Shown here: positions 12,186-24,734 of the stretch, in pieces
How the letters are laid out: each line of letters begins with the position of its first letter
How positions within the stretch are numbered: the first letter of the stretch is position 1
DNA from: Apteryx mantelli
Lineage: Eukaryota > Chordata > Aves > Apterygiformes > Apterygidae
Assembly: GCF_036417845.1 (NCBI RefSeq)
Contig: NC_089991.1
Location: 9,925,001-9,989,000 of the forward strand
DNA: 64,000 bases
Reading direction: 5' to 3'
Made by a program: the position numbers and the translations under genes
Notes under the pieces: generated by a model
Database searches by the model: none
The model's input: only the letters and a program-made list of their open reading frames with translations
What the model was told of the DNA's origin: nothing

Positions 12186-14309
12186 CCCAGTCCCCACTGA
12201 TCCCCCCGGAGGAGGGCTCTCTAGGCAGGGCAAGTCTGGGCGCCCCAGGTGCCAGCGGTGCCCCCCCAGGCTAAAGACTCCCCTCTGCACCCCCTGCCCG
12301 TTAAATGCCCATTTCCAGCAAAGCCCCTGCCCAGGGTCTCAGAGGGTTGTGGGGCATCCTGAGGATGAGGGAGGACGGAGAGTCAGGAGGGGAGCGTGCC
12401 CCCTCCAGTCCCCAGGGCTTGAGGACAAACCGGCATGGGCTGGGGACAGATCCTGCCCAGCAGGGCTCCACAGAGGGGTCACTGTGTCCCCAGGGAGCAG
12501 GGCTCCAGCGTGAGGCTGGCACCCTGTGGCTGCTCCCCAGACAGCTCCCCCGGGCAGTGATGAGCGGTCCCAGCCTCTGCCGCGTCCGAGGAAGCAGCAC
12601 CTGTGGGGATGAAGCCAGCCTTTGGCTGTGGGGTTGTGCGGGGGCCTCCTGGAGATGCTGGGTCCTCTCTGGCCTGAGGATGTGCTTGGTGCCCCATCCT
12701 AGCAGACGAATTGCTTCAGGCCTTCCGAGAAACGAAGGCCGGGGGAGATGGGGTGGTTTGGCCAGGGCTAAGGAGAGCCGAGCAAGGGGAAGGTCAGGAG
12801 ACATGGCCTGCGACAGGAGGCTGTAGACCCTTGAGAAGAGGTCAGGCTAGCTTTGTCCGGCGCTGCAGCCGAAGGGATCAGTTTGATTTCCAGGATCGCT
12901 GAGCTGAGTCCAGAGCTCGACCTGCAGAAAGCAGGAGCAGGGTGGACAGCAAGAAGAACCTGTCCCTGGAGGATTTTAAGAAGTCAACACTCTGGTTCAG
13001 GGCCTGGCTCTTCCCTGGTGCAGGGCATGGCAATCCAAGAGGATTTGCCGAGATCCCCACCAGCCTGGCTGGCAGTGGCTCTCCTGGCTCCTTCTCCAGC
13101 CCCTCTCCTAGGGACCCCCCCTCGCTGGCTCCCCAGGCCCATGACGCTTCACTGGTGGGTGGACGAAACAGTCATTTGCCTGGGTTTTGCTTCAGGTTTG
13201 TGGCTGCGTAGAAGGGCTGAGGCCCGGGGTTGCCCTGCCGGTGGTGCTTTCCGGGGTTAGCTCCTTGCTTTGCCGCCGTCTTCGCGGTGGGTTCAGGCAC
13301 CGGGATCTCCGGTCTCCTCTGAGAAACGGGCTCCCGCCTCTCCGTCCTGAAACGGAGGTACAGGACGGATGTGCCGTAAGGGGTGAGGAGAGCCCGGCAG
13401 TGCCGCTGCGGGGGGGTTGCTGCTCGCCTTACCCCCGCCCCGGCGAGGCCCATCGCGCACCAGCTCATCGCACTGCTCCTGCCCTCCTCGCAGGGCTGGT
13501 GCAGGATGGAGACGATGATGAATAAATCAATCCCCCTCGGTGCTGAGGCAGCAAACCTTGGATGCAAATAGAGGAACAGCACTTGGGCCATGGGCCCGGC
13601 GGCAGGTGTGGATATCGCTTGTGAATTCCCCCCATGTAGCTGCCGCATGCAGAGCAGCCTGCAGCCAAGCGGGCAGCTCTGATTGCCTTATCACCATGTT
13701 TTATTTATTAAAACGCTCAATATTCAGCCGCGCTTTCTCTGTCCCACATTCCTTCTGGTTGCTCCTGCCTGGAAATGGGAGCAGCGGTTTGGCGAAGGGG
13801 TGTTGGGCACCGCCGGTTCCCCCCAGGTTCAGCCGGGGCCCAGCGCCGTTGCTTCCCTACAGCGTGCTCCTGCGACGTGTCCGCGCTACAAGTGACTCGG
13901 CCCCTGCCACCGCCGTGCCGAGGCGACCGCGTCTCCCTCTCCGCAAGCGGAAGGACGGGGCCGGGTGAGTGGCCTTTGCAGTTTGCTTTTAAGGCTCAGC
14001 CAGTGTCTCGCTGTTTCTCCCGCGCTTTGCCAAGAGCAGCGGTGTCCCAAGCCCTGGGCCCACGCCAGGCACGGGAGGAAGCTGCTGCGCCGCCGCCGAT
14101 GGCAGCACTGCCCGAACCGCGGCGATGCTCGCCCTCCGCGGCCCTGCCCCGGCCCCGGCTCGCTCCGCTCCGCCTGCCCGTCGCCCCGGCTTGCAGCGGG
14201 GGCCTTCCCGCACCCGAGGGACCCGCGCGGCGAGGCCGGGCCCCTCGCCACCGGCCGGCTGCGCTGGAGGAGAGGGAGGCGCCGGGTGCCTTCCAGCTGC
14301 CTTGCCTCT

Positions 14310-14440
14310 GATAAATAAGCCCCAGTAATGAGTTGGGCTCTGGCGGATGGGCAGGCAGTGCCAACAATCCCCCAATTAAGTGGACGAGGAGGCCGGTTAA
14401 GTGCAGAAAAACCACAAATAAATAATAATAAGAATAATTT
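14310..14440. promoter_or_regulatory. Enhancer-like island with paired NKX2-type sites
   Basis: TTAAGTGG at 14376-14383 and TTAAGTGC at 14397-14404 share orientation and start 21 bases apart, two helical turns. They are followed by AAATAAATAATAATAAGAAT. NK2-class homeodomain proteins prefer T(C/T)AAGTGG-like sites. Non-coding. Confidence 0.35.
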
Positions 14441-17400
14441 AGGAGCGGGGAGGAGCTGGTGCCTGGGTCCCTGAGCTTTTCTCCGGGTGGCAGGCAGGGC
14501 CAGGAGCACTCTGGGAAGTGTAGTTCTGCCTTTTCTTCCCGCATCCTCTTCTGGAGGCTCGGAAGCCGCTGCCGTTCACCCCGCTCGTCCCGGCGCTCCG
14601 TCGAGGAGGACCCCCCCATGCCGGCAGGAGGCACGGGCCGTTGCTCGGCTCCGCTCGGCGGGCTGCGGCTCATGCAGGAGTTGTCCCGGGCGGGGCAGTT
14701 TGGCACAAGCTTCCTCCCAGGAGCCCCGGACAGATATAGGAACGACAGCAAGAGAAAACGCCTCTCCTGGCCCTATCGATCGCAGCAGCAGCCGTGTGCC
14801 TCGCTGCTGAACTCGGAGGGCGATCAATAGCCGTTTTTCTTCCTCGCCTTCACCCCGCTAATGGGAGCCACCGACCCTTTCATTTCTCTCTGCAGCCCGG
14901 AGCGACCCGGAAAAGCCAGCCGCGCTCGCCGTCTGGAGAGGCTCCCGGCTCTCCACTGCCTTCACGAGATCATCATCTCCAGCCGCCCGTGGGCCGGCGA
15001 TGTGCAGAGCTCGGCAACCGAGCGCGGAGAGTGTCCGCTCGCTGGGGCCGCGGCGGCAGCGAGCGCGGGGCCAGCACAGGTTCCCAGGAAGGGCGGCCGG
15101 CTCCCTTTCCGCAGCACGCCACCCTGCTCGGCCAAACCCGGCGCTGGCGTAGCTGCAATTAGTCGGCAGCAAACGCTTTGGAGCAAAGGTCCCCGGGCCC
15201 GCGGCTTGCAGGCGGTTTGCTGCCCGCCGTGATGGGTTTCTCGCCGAGGGTGGTCACGTCGGGGCGCGAGGCGGCAGGAGATGCTCAGCTCCGTGGCTTC
15301 TGCCCTCGCGGTGCCGGCGAGGACATTCCCACCCTGCCCAGCGGTGGAGCCGTGGACGGTGCCACCGCGGGGATATTTCCCGTGGCAGTGGCGCAAGGGG
15401 GACTTGGGGAAGGAATAATCTTCCCCATGTGAAGTGTAAGAAAAGCAGCTATTTAAATATTATCTCTTCAGCCTGGCGAGCGGGGAGCTGGGCCCTTATC
15501 AGGAGAGGGAAGGCAGGTAAATCAGCCGTTCCCTTTAGGCAGATGAGCTTATAATAATCACACGGCACAAAACCTCGCAGGAGATGCTCTGCCCGGTGAG
15601 AAGACGCTGGAGGACATGCCGTCTGCAGCTCCGGCATGGGGATACCAGCGGGTATCCGGCAAGGATGGAGCCTGCCCATGGTCCGCCGGCGGCCAAGTGC
15701 CCCACCTTGGCCACTCTCCGAATATCCCTCCCTTGATGAAATCCGCCGGTGCAGCGGGGATGCTGCCAGTCCCCCCCGGCCCGGATGGGCAGCGCTGTTG
15801 CCCCAGGCCTCTCCGTTTCAGCGCCTCCTTCCCCGGAAGGCAGCGCTGCACCCTGCCACGGGCTGCAGCCGCAAACTCCTCCGCCGGCAGCTGCGCTCGC
15901 CCTGCAAAGCATTGAGCGCCCGCCTCAGCCTTCGCCCGGCCCTCCCAAATCCCTCCATCCCCAGCCCTGAGGGGTTTTTGGGAAATGGTCTGCAAGGGGG
16001 GAGGGAGAGGCACCGTGTCCGTGTGTCTGCGCCCCTCTGGCGCGGCTCCCCGGCGGTGCTGCCAGCTCACAGGGTTCTGCGCAGGTTGCACGAACCTCCA
16101 GGAGCGCTGGAGTCCAGGGGGAAAATATTTGCTGGCTCCCAGCCCCCAGGTACCATCCATCAGTGCTCCCACGCGGCCTGTCCCTAGCGCTGCTCCTCAG
16201 CAGGCCCCTGGGACCGGAGACATTTCTCCAGTCGCGGTGGAAACGCGGCAGCCGCAGAGCTGAGCTCCCTCCCCGCTGGCGGTGCAGGAGCCTCCGGTTG
16301 TCCCAGGAGGTTTGGTGGGATCCGGGGAGCAGCAGCCTCCTGGTGGCACTTGGTGCCCAGCACATCTGGCCGAGGCGCGGGCGGAGGCCAAACGCTGGTG
16401 CTGCTTCGACGCGGCCGCCCTCGCTCTCGCTGCCGTTGCCCCGCTGGCTGCCCCGGCCTGGCTTTCCCGCGTCCTGCACCCTGGTCCCCCTCGCCGCATT
16501 AACCCCGTATCAATAAGGAAACTCCCGGGGACGGCTCGGGGCACTTGCGTTTCTTCTCCACGGCGTAGCACGCCATGCGGCAGGCAGCACCCGCCAGCTG
16601 GACTCCTCCGGAGAAAGGAGGAGGGGGAGAAGAAAGGAGAGAGAAGGCGAATCAAAGAAATCAGGCCTTTGATTCCTTTTGCTTTGCATCTGTGGGCTTG
16701 GGGAGCCGGGCGGTGCGGCCTGCGCCAGGGGCTCTGCGCCAGCGGCGGGTCGGTGGCACCCCAATGTCCTGCGCTGCTGCTCTTGCTCGTGGCTTGTTAG
16801 GGATGAGGAAGGCGGCTGGTGGCCACCCCGTGTCCGAAGGCAGCTCCGTGCACCAGGTCGCACTGCCTCCGGGGAGCCCGAACGGCCGGGGCTGCGCGGG
16901 ACGGGCGCCTGCACCCGGGAGAGAGGTGGGAGCCGGGGCTGCCCCTGCCCTTCCCGCACCGGGCTGGGGCGGCGAGCGGGATGCTGGCGTGAGCGCGCTT
17001 GGGGGCTGCGTATTCCCGGCGTCGGCAAAGTCATGCCAGGCCCCCAGGCACCCGGTCCTGATGCTCCTATTATCCGGTATTGGAAGCTGGGCGTGGAGAC
17101 GCTGCTCTTCATGGCAGGCTGCAGAAGATCGATGTGTTTTTGAAGCCAAATCTGAGTTTTTGCCCTCAAACAGTGCGGGAGCCTGCTCCGAATGCTAAAC
17201 AGCTCCTTGGAAGGAGGTTTCAAAGCACAAAGGAAAGCGAGGACGGGGAGCGGAGCGCCCGGCCCCCTCCGCCAGCCCCCGGGGACCGCAACATCCCTTT
17301 CAAAAAGTAGCAATGGAGAGCGAAACTTGGAGAAAAAGCCCCCAGGTGCCAGGCCCCGCAGCGCCGGGGGTCGCGGCTGTGGCATCCTGCCACAAGCCGG

Positions 17401-18024
17401 ATCGGCGGCTGTGGGTGCTGGCGCGGGGGCTCGCGGGCAGGGAGGGCCGGGCCCGGCGCAGGGTCGGCTGCGGTGCGCGCTCTCCGCGGACTCTCCTGCC
17501 TGCCTCCGCCCGGCTAATGGAGGCGATTTTCGCCTCCTTTCATCTGGAAAACCACCAGCAAAAATCACATAACAGCTTCCCCGGCAGGAGGAGAGGTGGA
17601 GAGAGGCGGATCGCGCCTTCCCAGCAGGTGATTCTCCTTGCTGCTCTTCAAAGACAAATCGCTCCGGCTCTGGGCAGCGGGGGAGAGCTGGGGCCTCGCC
17701 GGCCCCTCCGCGTTCGGCCGGATGCCGAGGCTCAGGGATGGCAGAAGGCACCAGCATCCTGGTGATGGAAGCGCCTCCGGCCGGGTGCCGGGAGGATCGT
17801 CCCAGCGAGGCAGGGACCTGATACGGGCTCCTGGGGAGCTGCTATCTCGACATGGCTTTGGCTGGAAAGGAGGAGGATGGGGAGCTGCCGCAGAGCCCCA
17901 GCTCCCTAAATCCCCCAGGATCTGGGGTTCATTCCCTGCCTGCCTGTTTCCTGCCCCGACGTTCGCCCAAGCATCCCAACCCCAAAAGCCAGAACTGTTT
18001 GTTTGCAGTTTCCTAGGAGAGAAA

Positions 18025-18140
18025 TCACGTTAAAAAAATTAATTACACACCTGAAAACAAAATCTGGCTGCTCAAGTGCACATCAGGGATAAATGTTGTC
18101 TTCCAAATTAGACAATTTACAGCTTGGCTAAGTAATGAAG
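18025..18140. promoter_or_regulatory. Enhancer-like island with T-box, NKX and TAAT words
   Basis: TTAATTACACACCTG, TCAAGTG (18072-18078), AAATTAGACAATTTAC and AAGTAATGAAG are grouped in about 110 bases of AT-rich DNA. This suits a developmental enhancer; motif evidence only. Confidence 0.35.
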
Positions 18141-18697
18141 AAACCCATCGTGGCGTGAAGCCGCTCGCGGGGGCGAGTGACCCGGGAGGCGCCGGCGGGA
18201 GCGCGGCCCCGGCAGTTGCCGGCTTCCCTCTGCCGCGCCGCCACGAGCGGGGCAGCCCGGCCAGCCGCAGCGCGTCGCTCCCCAGCGCCCCGCTTCACCG
18301 CCGCTCCGAGAAACCCTGATTTGCTCGTGCTCAGCCACTTGGGTGTAAATTCCCGCAGGAGCAGCTGCTCAGCCCCAGGGTCCCTGCGGGAATGGCGGAG
18401 ATGGGGAACGGGACAGGCAAGGCGGATAACAGAGGGAAGGGACTGCAGGCATGAAGGGGTGATGGGACGGTCTCCCACCACCCTGGCCCGATCAAGGGCA
18501 ACAGGGGACCCTGCAGGGGAGCAGCCAAAGCAGACAAGGTGCCTGGCTCAGGCGCCGAGGCTGGGTGTGCGGGGTGGGCACTCATGCCACCGCCTGTCCC
18601 ACTGGGCAGGGTTGTGGCTGGTGGTGCCACTGCTGCCTTCCCTGCCCTCGGCTCCAGGGATGGGGAGCCCAGGGTGCAGGGACATCTGCCCTGAGCC

Positions 18698-19160
18698 CTG
18701 CACTGTACTATGGGGCACCTGCACTGTGCTGTGGGGCACTTGCATTGCACCCGCACTGCACCGTGGGCACCCACACTGCACCTACACTGCACCATAGGGC
18801 ATCCATACTGCACCGTGGGCACCCACACTGCACCCAGGGGCACCTGCACTGCACCTGCACTGCACCAGGGAGGTGACCTGCACCGTGGCTCGCACCATGG
18901 GGCACCCACACTGCACCCACACTGCACCCAGGGGCACCTACACTGCACCTGTACTGCACCAGGGAGGCACCCTGCACCGTGACTCGCACTGTGAGGCACC
19001 CACACTGCACCCACACTGCACCCAGGGGCACCTACGCTGCACCTGCACTGCACCAGGGAGGCGCCCTGCACCGTGACTGGCACCGTGGGGCACCCACACT
19101 GCACCCTGCACTGCGCCGGGCTGGGTGGGACACCTGCACCCTGCACTGCACCGGGGGCAC
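18698..19160. repeat. Minisatellite with a 94-bp higher-order unit
   Basis: The array is built from short CACTGCACC-type words. Copies starting with CACCCACACTGCACC begin at 18820 (83 bp, lacking one 11-bp subunit), 18903 (94 bp), 18997 (94 bp) and 19091 (partial). Less regular subunits occupy 18698-18819 and 19125-19160. Because the unit is rich in GTG/CAC triplets, reading frames stay open on both strands (Cys/His/Thr-rich on plus, Val/Gly/Cys-rich on minus). I treat these as by-products, not genes. Confidence 0.9.
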
Positions 19161-19279
19161 TGGTGGGACCAGGGGGTCTGCCAGGGCGTTTAACCCTTTG
19201 CAGAGAAAGGACCCGCAGCCGACGAGCAGGGAGTTTCAAGGAAAAACTAGAAGCCTCTTGAGCAGTTAAAAATAACCCC

Positions 19280-20460
19280 TCTGGCTGGGGGGTTCGTTCC
19301 CTGGGGAGCACCGCGAAGGCGCTTTCCCCGCGGCTTTAGGAGCCGCCGAAGCCGCTGCGCGCCCCGGGGCGAGGGGGCCGGGCAGGCAGCGCGGCGAGCG
19401 GAGGTGCGGGGCGCCCGGGGCACCCCGCCGAACCCCGCGCCGCCGCCTCCCTGCCTGCCTGCCCGCCTGCCCCCGCAGCCAGCGCTGGCCTCTGCAGTCC
19501 TCCGCCGCGCGCTGTGTGGGAGGGCTGGCAGCGTGCTGCCGAGGAACGGGCAGCTCTCCAAGCTTTCCGGAGAGAAGAAAATCATTTCTTTGCCTTATTT
19601 TTCCCTTTACAGTGTCCCAGCCCGTTCTGCGAGCGCAGGGATTTAAAGGGGCTTTGCCGAGGTGCCGTCGGCCCCGGGAGAGCGGCAGGCGGGACGGTTT
19701 CCGCAGCTGGATCCGTGCCCGGGGCTGAGCTCTCCTCTGCGCACGGGCCAGCGGCTGCAGGCGCTTCCTGGCTTGCCGGCAGAGCGGGACCGGTTGGAGG
19801 GACGGTGCCTTCGCTGCCGGGGCTGAGCGCACCCCGGCACCCGCCTGGGCAGAGCCGGAGTCCCGCAGCGCCCACGCGAGGGGACCCCCCGTCCCTCTCG
19901 CTGCCCCGCGGGAGCCGAAGGGCCCGAGCCCTGCTCCGTCCCACGCCTCCGCCGCGCGCCCTCCCGAGCCGCCGGCGGGCTCCGGCGAGGGCAGGGTCCC
20001 CCGAACTCCCCAGGCTGCTGCCGTGCGGCTCTGCGCAGGGCCGGGACCGGCCTCCCGTCTCCCCTCTCCGCTCGACTCCCACCTCTGCTCAGAATCGCGT
20101 CGGAAACCAGCCAGCTAATGATGCGAGCTGCGGAGCAGATGGGGGACCTGACGCTCTACTCCTCAGCAGCGGATTAAGCATGCAAATGGATGTATAGCGA
20201 CGCGGTGTCTCTTGGCCTGTATCCTCCCACCCCCACCGCGCGTATGGCACGCTAATTCGCAGCCCCCGGGCCCCCCGCCTGTGGTGCCCCCGGGACTGCC
20301 CGAAGTCATCCGGGCACGGGCCGGGGCCGCGGCGCGCAGCCCTCGGGGCGCGCGGTGCCGGGGTGCGAGGTGCAGCACGGTCCGGGCACGCCGGCGTGTG
20401 CAGCTCGGCCGCCCGGCTCTGCCCGCATACAGGATAGCGCCGGAGTTGTCCGAGCTCCCT
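19280..20460. promoter_or_regulatory. CpG-rich block, candidate promoter or enhancer
   Basis: Two CpG-dense segments (about 19280-20080 and 20230-20460) flank an AT-richer insert at 20085-20200 that carries a perfect POU octamer at 20180-20187. I recognise no exon. This pattern suits a promoter or an orphan CpG island with an embedded enhancer. Confidence 0.4.
20180..20187 (+). promoter_or_regulatory. Perfect POU octamer word
   Basis: ATGCAAAT preceded by GGATTAAGC (a TAATCC-type homeodomain word on the opposite strand). It lies in the AT-richer gap between two CpG-dense segments. Its function is inferred only from the motif. Confidence 0.3.
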
Positions 20461-21314
20461 GGTCTCCTCAGGTCGTAAATCCCCCGCGTCCCTGCAAGGC
20501 GGCGGCAGCCGCGTAGATAAGCCGCGTTCGCCGCATTGCTCCCTCGGCCCCTCTCTGGTGCCCTTCTCGCAGCATCAGCCGGGGCTTGTGCCCCTTCGGC
20601 GGGGGGGGCGCAGGGCTGGGAAGAGGACCCAGGCGTCCCGACCCCAGCACCCGCACCGCCTCCGCGTGCCGGCACCCAGAGCAGGGCGAAACCTGGCCAA
20701 CGCTGGTGCTCCGTGCGCGGCCGGGGAGGCACCGCAGGCTCCCGGCCGCGCGCCGGTCGGCGAGGGGTGAACGGGAGCTGGAGCGGGGGCACCAGGGAGA
20801 GCCGACAGCCCCGGGGCCGTGCGCGGAGCTGCCGATGCGTTGGGGAAACCCCAAGGGGCAGCAGTTCGGTTCCTACAACACCTCTGACTGCTTCTCGCCT
20901 CCGAAAGGCTGGAAAAAGTGGGCTGGGAGAGTCAGGACCGTGCGCCCGCCTGCTGCAGCTCTGCGGGTGCTGCCTCCGAAAGCTGCCCTGGTGCAAGGCA
21001 GGTCGGGGCTCCGGACCGCCCGACTCCACCGCCCGGCAGCCCCTGGCGGGGACCGGGGCCACCCTGGAAGGTCCCCGGTCACCGGGGAGAGGAGGAAGGA
21101 CGGGAACGGTAGAGAAAGGGCACCCTGCTTTAGCCCTGCCCTGTGCCGGGGAGAGCCGTGCGGGGATGCTGCAGCCCTCCAAGGAGATGCCGAGTCCCGG
21201 CTGCCGACGCGGGAAGGAAACTCCCTCCACCCGCGGCAACGTCCCTCTCAGACAGTCTCTGCCTCCAGCGCACGACGCACTGCGCCGCGGTTATCTCCCG
21301 TGCCCGGGAGCGGG

Positions 21315-21420
21315 GAACAGATTAATATTCATCGCAAGGGAGCGGAGCATATGGAATATGAATAATGCTAATTGTGTCTGTATAGCTTTAGCGTAAGAAG
21401 CTTCCATGCATTAAGGAGGG
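21315..21420. promoter_or_regulatory. Enhancer-like AT-rich island
   Basis: ATTAATATTCAT (21321-21332), ATATGGAATATGAATAATG, GCTAATTG and ATGCATTA occur in one short non-coding stretch between CpG-rich segments. Confidence 0.3.
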
Positions 21421-22079
21421 AGGGAATTAGCCCTTCTCCAAAAGATTTCAGGCTCCTGTGTGTCCAAGAAACGCCTGCCTGCCTGCGGATTTCGACACGG
21501 GGGTGAGAATAAAACTTCTGTCCCATCGCCGAGCGCAGGAGAGGCTTGGGCAACGCAGGGCCCGGCGGCGGCTGTGCCGGATGGCGGGTTGTGCCGGTGC
21601 CGGCCGGCTCTGCGGGTGGGCCCACGCACGCCGCCGGCCCTCCGCACCCGGGCGCTCGGGAGGCAGAGGTAGGCAGGGCCACACGAGCGCGTTCCCTCCT
21701 CGCGGCGCGGGCTGACACGGGGCGCGCGTGCTGCTGCGGACGCCCAGGACACCCCGCTCCGGCACCTGCCTCCCGGGGACCCTCGGCTCCTCGCAGGACT
21801 CGGCTCCTCCATCCCAGTCTCCCTCTTGGAGCTGAGGCCTGGCCAGGGAGGTTTTGCAGCCCCGGGAGAGCACGAAACTGCCCCCCGGGATCCTGCTGGT
21901 GCCGGAGGAACCTCGCGGCGTCTGGGCAGGCTGCAGGGGTGAGGAGCGGGGCTGCCCTGCTCCATGCGTTTCCTGGGCTTTCCCAGGCCACCGGCTGCGA
22001 TCGTTGCGGGCTTGACCATCGGCGGCTTTCTCCCTTCCCCTGTGCGCCCCTGAGGATGTGGGATTCCTCTCCTGCACTT

Positions 22080-22250
22080 TGATCTCTCCAATTTTTGGCT
22101 CATTCTTGCTGCCTTAGAGGCACTAATCCCTCTGCAGGCGTCAGAGAGAATCCACCTACACTTCATGCAGCAATCACTTAAGTCTTATTGTGTAAACAAA
22201 ATCTCAAACATGAAATCCCTAATCCTTAACAGTTGAGCCTCCGATACCTG
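22080..22250. promoter_or_regulatory. Enhancer-like island with two TAATCC sites and a FOX core
   Basis: TAATCC words (OTX/PITX class) at 22124-22129 and 22220-22225 bracket TGTAAACA at 22191-22198, a perfect forkhead core. The stretch also has CACTTAAGTC (22186 area). It is non-repetitive, with no coding frame. Confidence 0.35.
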
Positions 22251-24245
22251 TTCCCCCGTGTCCTGCCTGACAGAGGGTGGAAGAGGGGGAAGGTCATGGC
22301 GACGTTTACCCAGATCCTCGACCTGAGCCCGGATTAAGCATCCGCTCACGCTTGTAACCTTGGGCTTTCTCTTTCCCTTTCAATGGTCCGTGCCGCGAGC
22401 CACCTCCGGCCCCCTCCCCATTCAGTTGCATTTACTCAGCTTAGGGGATCAAACCGGGTGACATTTGGAGCTGGGATATTTAAAATGCAAATCTCCCCTC
22501 AATAGATAGTGGAATTTGCTCCCTCTTATGAAGGGAACCTCTGGGGAGAGCTCAGCACTGCGGATGGCCCGTGCTGAATGCAAAATCCAGGCAGGGGGGA
22601 GGGAAATCACTGCCTCCCACTCCGACCGCGCTCTTCCCCCCGGTCCCGGCACTTCTGGGCAAACACTTGTGAGATAATCACCACTGTCGTCAGGGAAAGA
22701 CGGCATCCGAATTCCCCCAGCCACAGCTGGAGAGCGGAGAGGTAAGAGCTGCGGGTTCAGCCGGGAAACCTGCAATATTTCTGGGTTACAGACAGGGAGG
22801 GAGAAATCACAGTGCCCGTTTGCGTAATCCCAGAATTGATGTTTTCTTCCTCTGCGATCGGGGTGCTGCTGATATATTATTGTCTCTCCCTCTCTCTCCC
22901 AGCTCTGAAATTAAAGCTTTCACCACTTTTCTTGCTGCAGAGGAGCAAATGTGTGTCTGAGAGAGAGATTTACACTTTGCTTTCCCTTTTGGAAACGGAG
23001 CGTGATTTTCCAGCTACTGCAGACGCGGGGCCTGTCCTGACGCATCGAGCCGGGCTGTCAGGAAGGGGGAGAGGGAGCGTCCTCCTGCGCCCTCCTCCCG
23101 GGCTGCGGCCGCGCTCCCGCTGCGGGGCCCGGCTGCAGGGAGCCGGGGCGGCTCCTGCCCCCGCCGGCAGCCGCCAAGCTGGTTTACACCCCCGGAAAAA
23201 TTGGCCAAATGAAGGCCGTGGTCCCACGCGCGCCCGCCGCCCCCTCCCCGCTCCTCTACGGGCCCCTCTCTGCCCTTCCCCTCTTCCCACCCGGGATCCG
23301 GGCTCTGGGCTCTGCTGCTTCACCCCCTGTGCTGGCTGCACTCGAAACCCCCTAAAATCACCCCGAGCATCTTTGGGAAAAAAAAAAAAAATTGGGGCTG
23401 ACAGGCTCTTTTCTGCCCGCCTGGTGCAAGAGCGACTGCAGAAAGCAGGCCGTGCCTGGGGGCACCTGGTTTGGAAAGGCTCGGGGGGGTCACGGGGATG
23501 CTGAAACCGGCCCCGCTGCCGGGTCCCTCGCTCAGCGCAGCAACAGCTTCCCCAACAGGGAAAATCGGAAAGAAGGAGAAAGTTCAGCCGCCTCTTTGTG
23601 CAAAGCGTGCTGTCTCAGGAGCTTTTCCCGAGCGCTTGCAGCGATGCTAGAGGGCAGGCTGAGGGCTTCCTGCAAACAAAGATGCACCAAGGCATAGCTG
23701 GAGCCTCATAAATACGCTCTGGGAGAGGAGGAAGAGGGATTTGAATTTCAACTTTGATGCATAATGTGCTTTCTCCAGAAAAACAGCCTTCTTGGCAGGG
23801 ACCGGCCACCTTCCCACTAAATCTCCTGGAGGAGCGTTGCCAGTTGCAGAGATAAAACCTCAATGAAACACAATTAGCTTCCACTCGGATGAACCGAACT
23901 TGCCCCCCTCCTCCCGCCCAGCCGCCCCGACCCGGCAGCAGGACGGGGGACGGCTCGGTGCTGATCTCCGAACTGCCGCCGAGCAAGCCCACGCGTGCCG
24001 TCATGGTGCGGGGAAGATGATAAGCCTCTTCCTGGCTAACGGGAACTGACGTGTGATGAATCCGCGAAATTCGGAGCGCTGCAAGGCAGCCCCGGCAATC
24101 GCACCGAGGACGGGGGCTCATCACGCTTGGTTTGCTGAGGTTCACCGCGTTTTTGGGGGCTGGTGGGAGCCCAAGCCCAGAAGCAGATACGCAGCAGGGA
24201 GAAAGGGGGCAGAGGGGCACCTGCCTGTGGAGCAAGTGGCCAAAA

Positions 24246-24312
24246 GATATTTTTTCAGGTGGGGATATTTTCAATATTGATATTTTTTAGGCTCAGAAGT
24301 TGGGATATTTGC
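24246..24312 (+). repeat. Cluster of four GATATTT words
   Basis: GATATTT starts at 24246, 24264, 24279 and 24304, an irregular short repeat in an AT-rich pocket. It may be a decayed simple repeat or a factor-binding cluster. Confidence 0.4.
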
Positions 24313-24734
24313 TAGGCTTAGGGTCTTGAAGCTTCAGCATCCCCCATGGCCAGGATGCTTGTCCCAGTTTGCTCGTTGCTCCAGAGCACCTTGCTGACCC
24401 AGGACACGTGTCCGTCCTGCTTGCGCCCCGGGGGCCTTTTTGGACCTGCAGCAAACGACCTTCGCGGCTGGGAAACGGGGCCCCCCAGCTGCATGGAACA
24501 GCTCAGCCGGGCCAGCCTGCCCGAGGGGGATAGCAGAGGAGGTGGGAAAAACGCCTCGGACCCATCTCCTGGGAAGGGATCTCCTCCCCGGCCCTTCAGC
24601 ATCAGTCACGCTGGTGGCCGGCCGAGCCGGCGAGCGCCTGGCGCCGCGGCGGAGGGGCCCGTGTGGGCTGGCGGGACCGCGCGCTCCGTCTGAGCCCAGC
24701 GCCAAGAGATGCCAGCAGGGCTCTAAGGGGAAAC

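Larger units (their letters stand above)
12186..18697. other. GC-rich non-coding DNA
   Basis: No supported exon. Apart from the islands at 14310 and 18025, AT-richer pockets lie near 13680-13745 and 15420-15560, and a CpG-dense patch near 14060-14290. Confidence 0.5.

Noticed and set aside
16510-17757. 415-codon open frame on the minus strand
   Set aside because: GC-driven openness, no domain or conserved motif, and overlapping frames of similar length on the other strand.
18331-19311. Cys/Val/Gly-rich frame through the 94-bp minisatellite (minus strand)
   Set aside because: The repeat is open on both strands because of its short unit. There is no signal peptide, homology or conserved start, so it was treated as a tandem repeat only.
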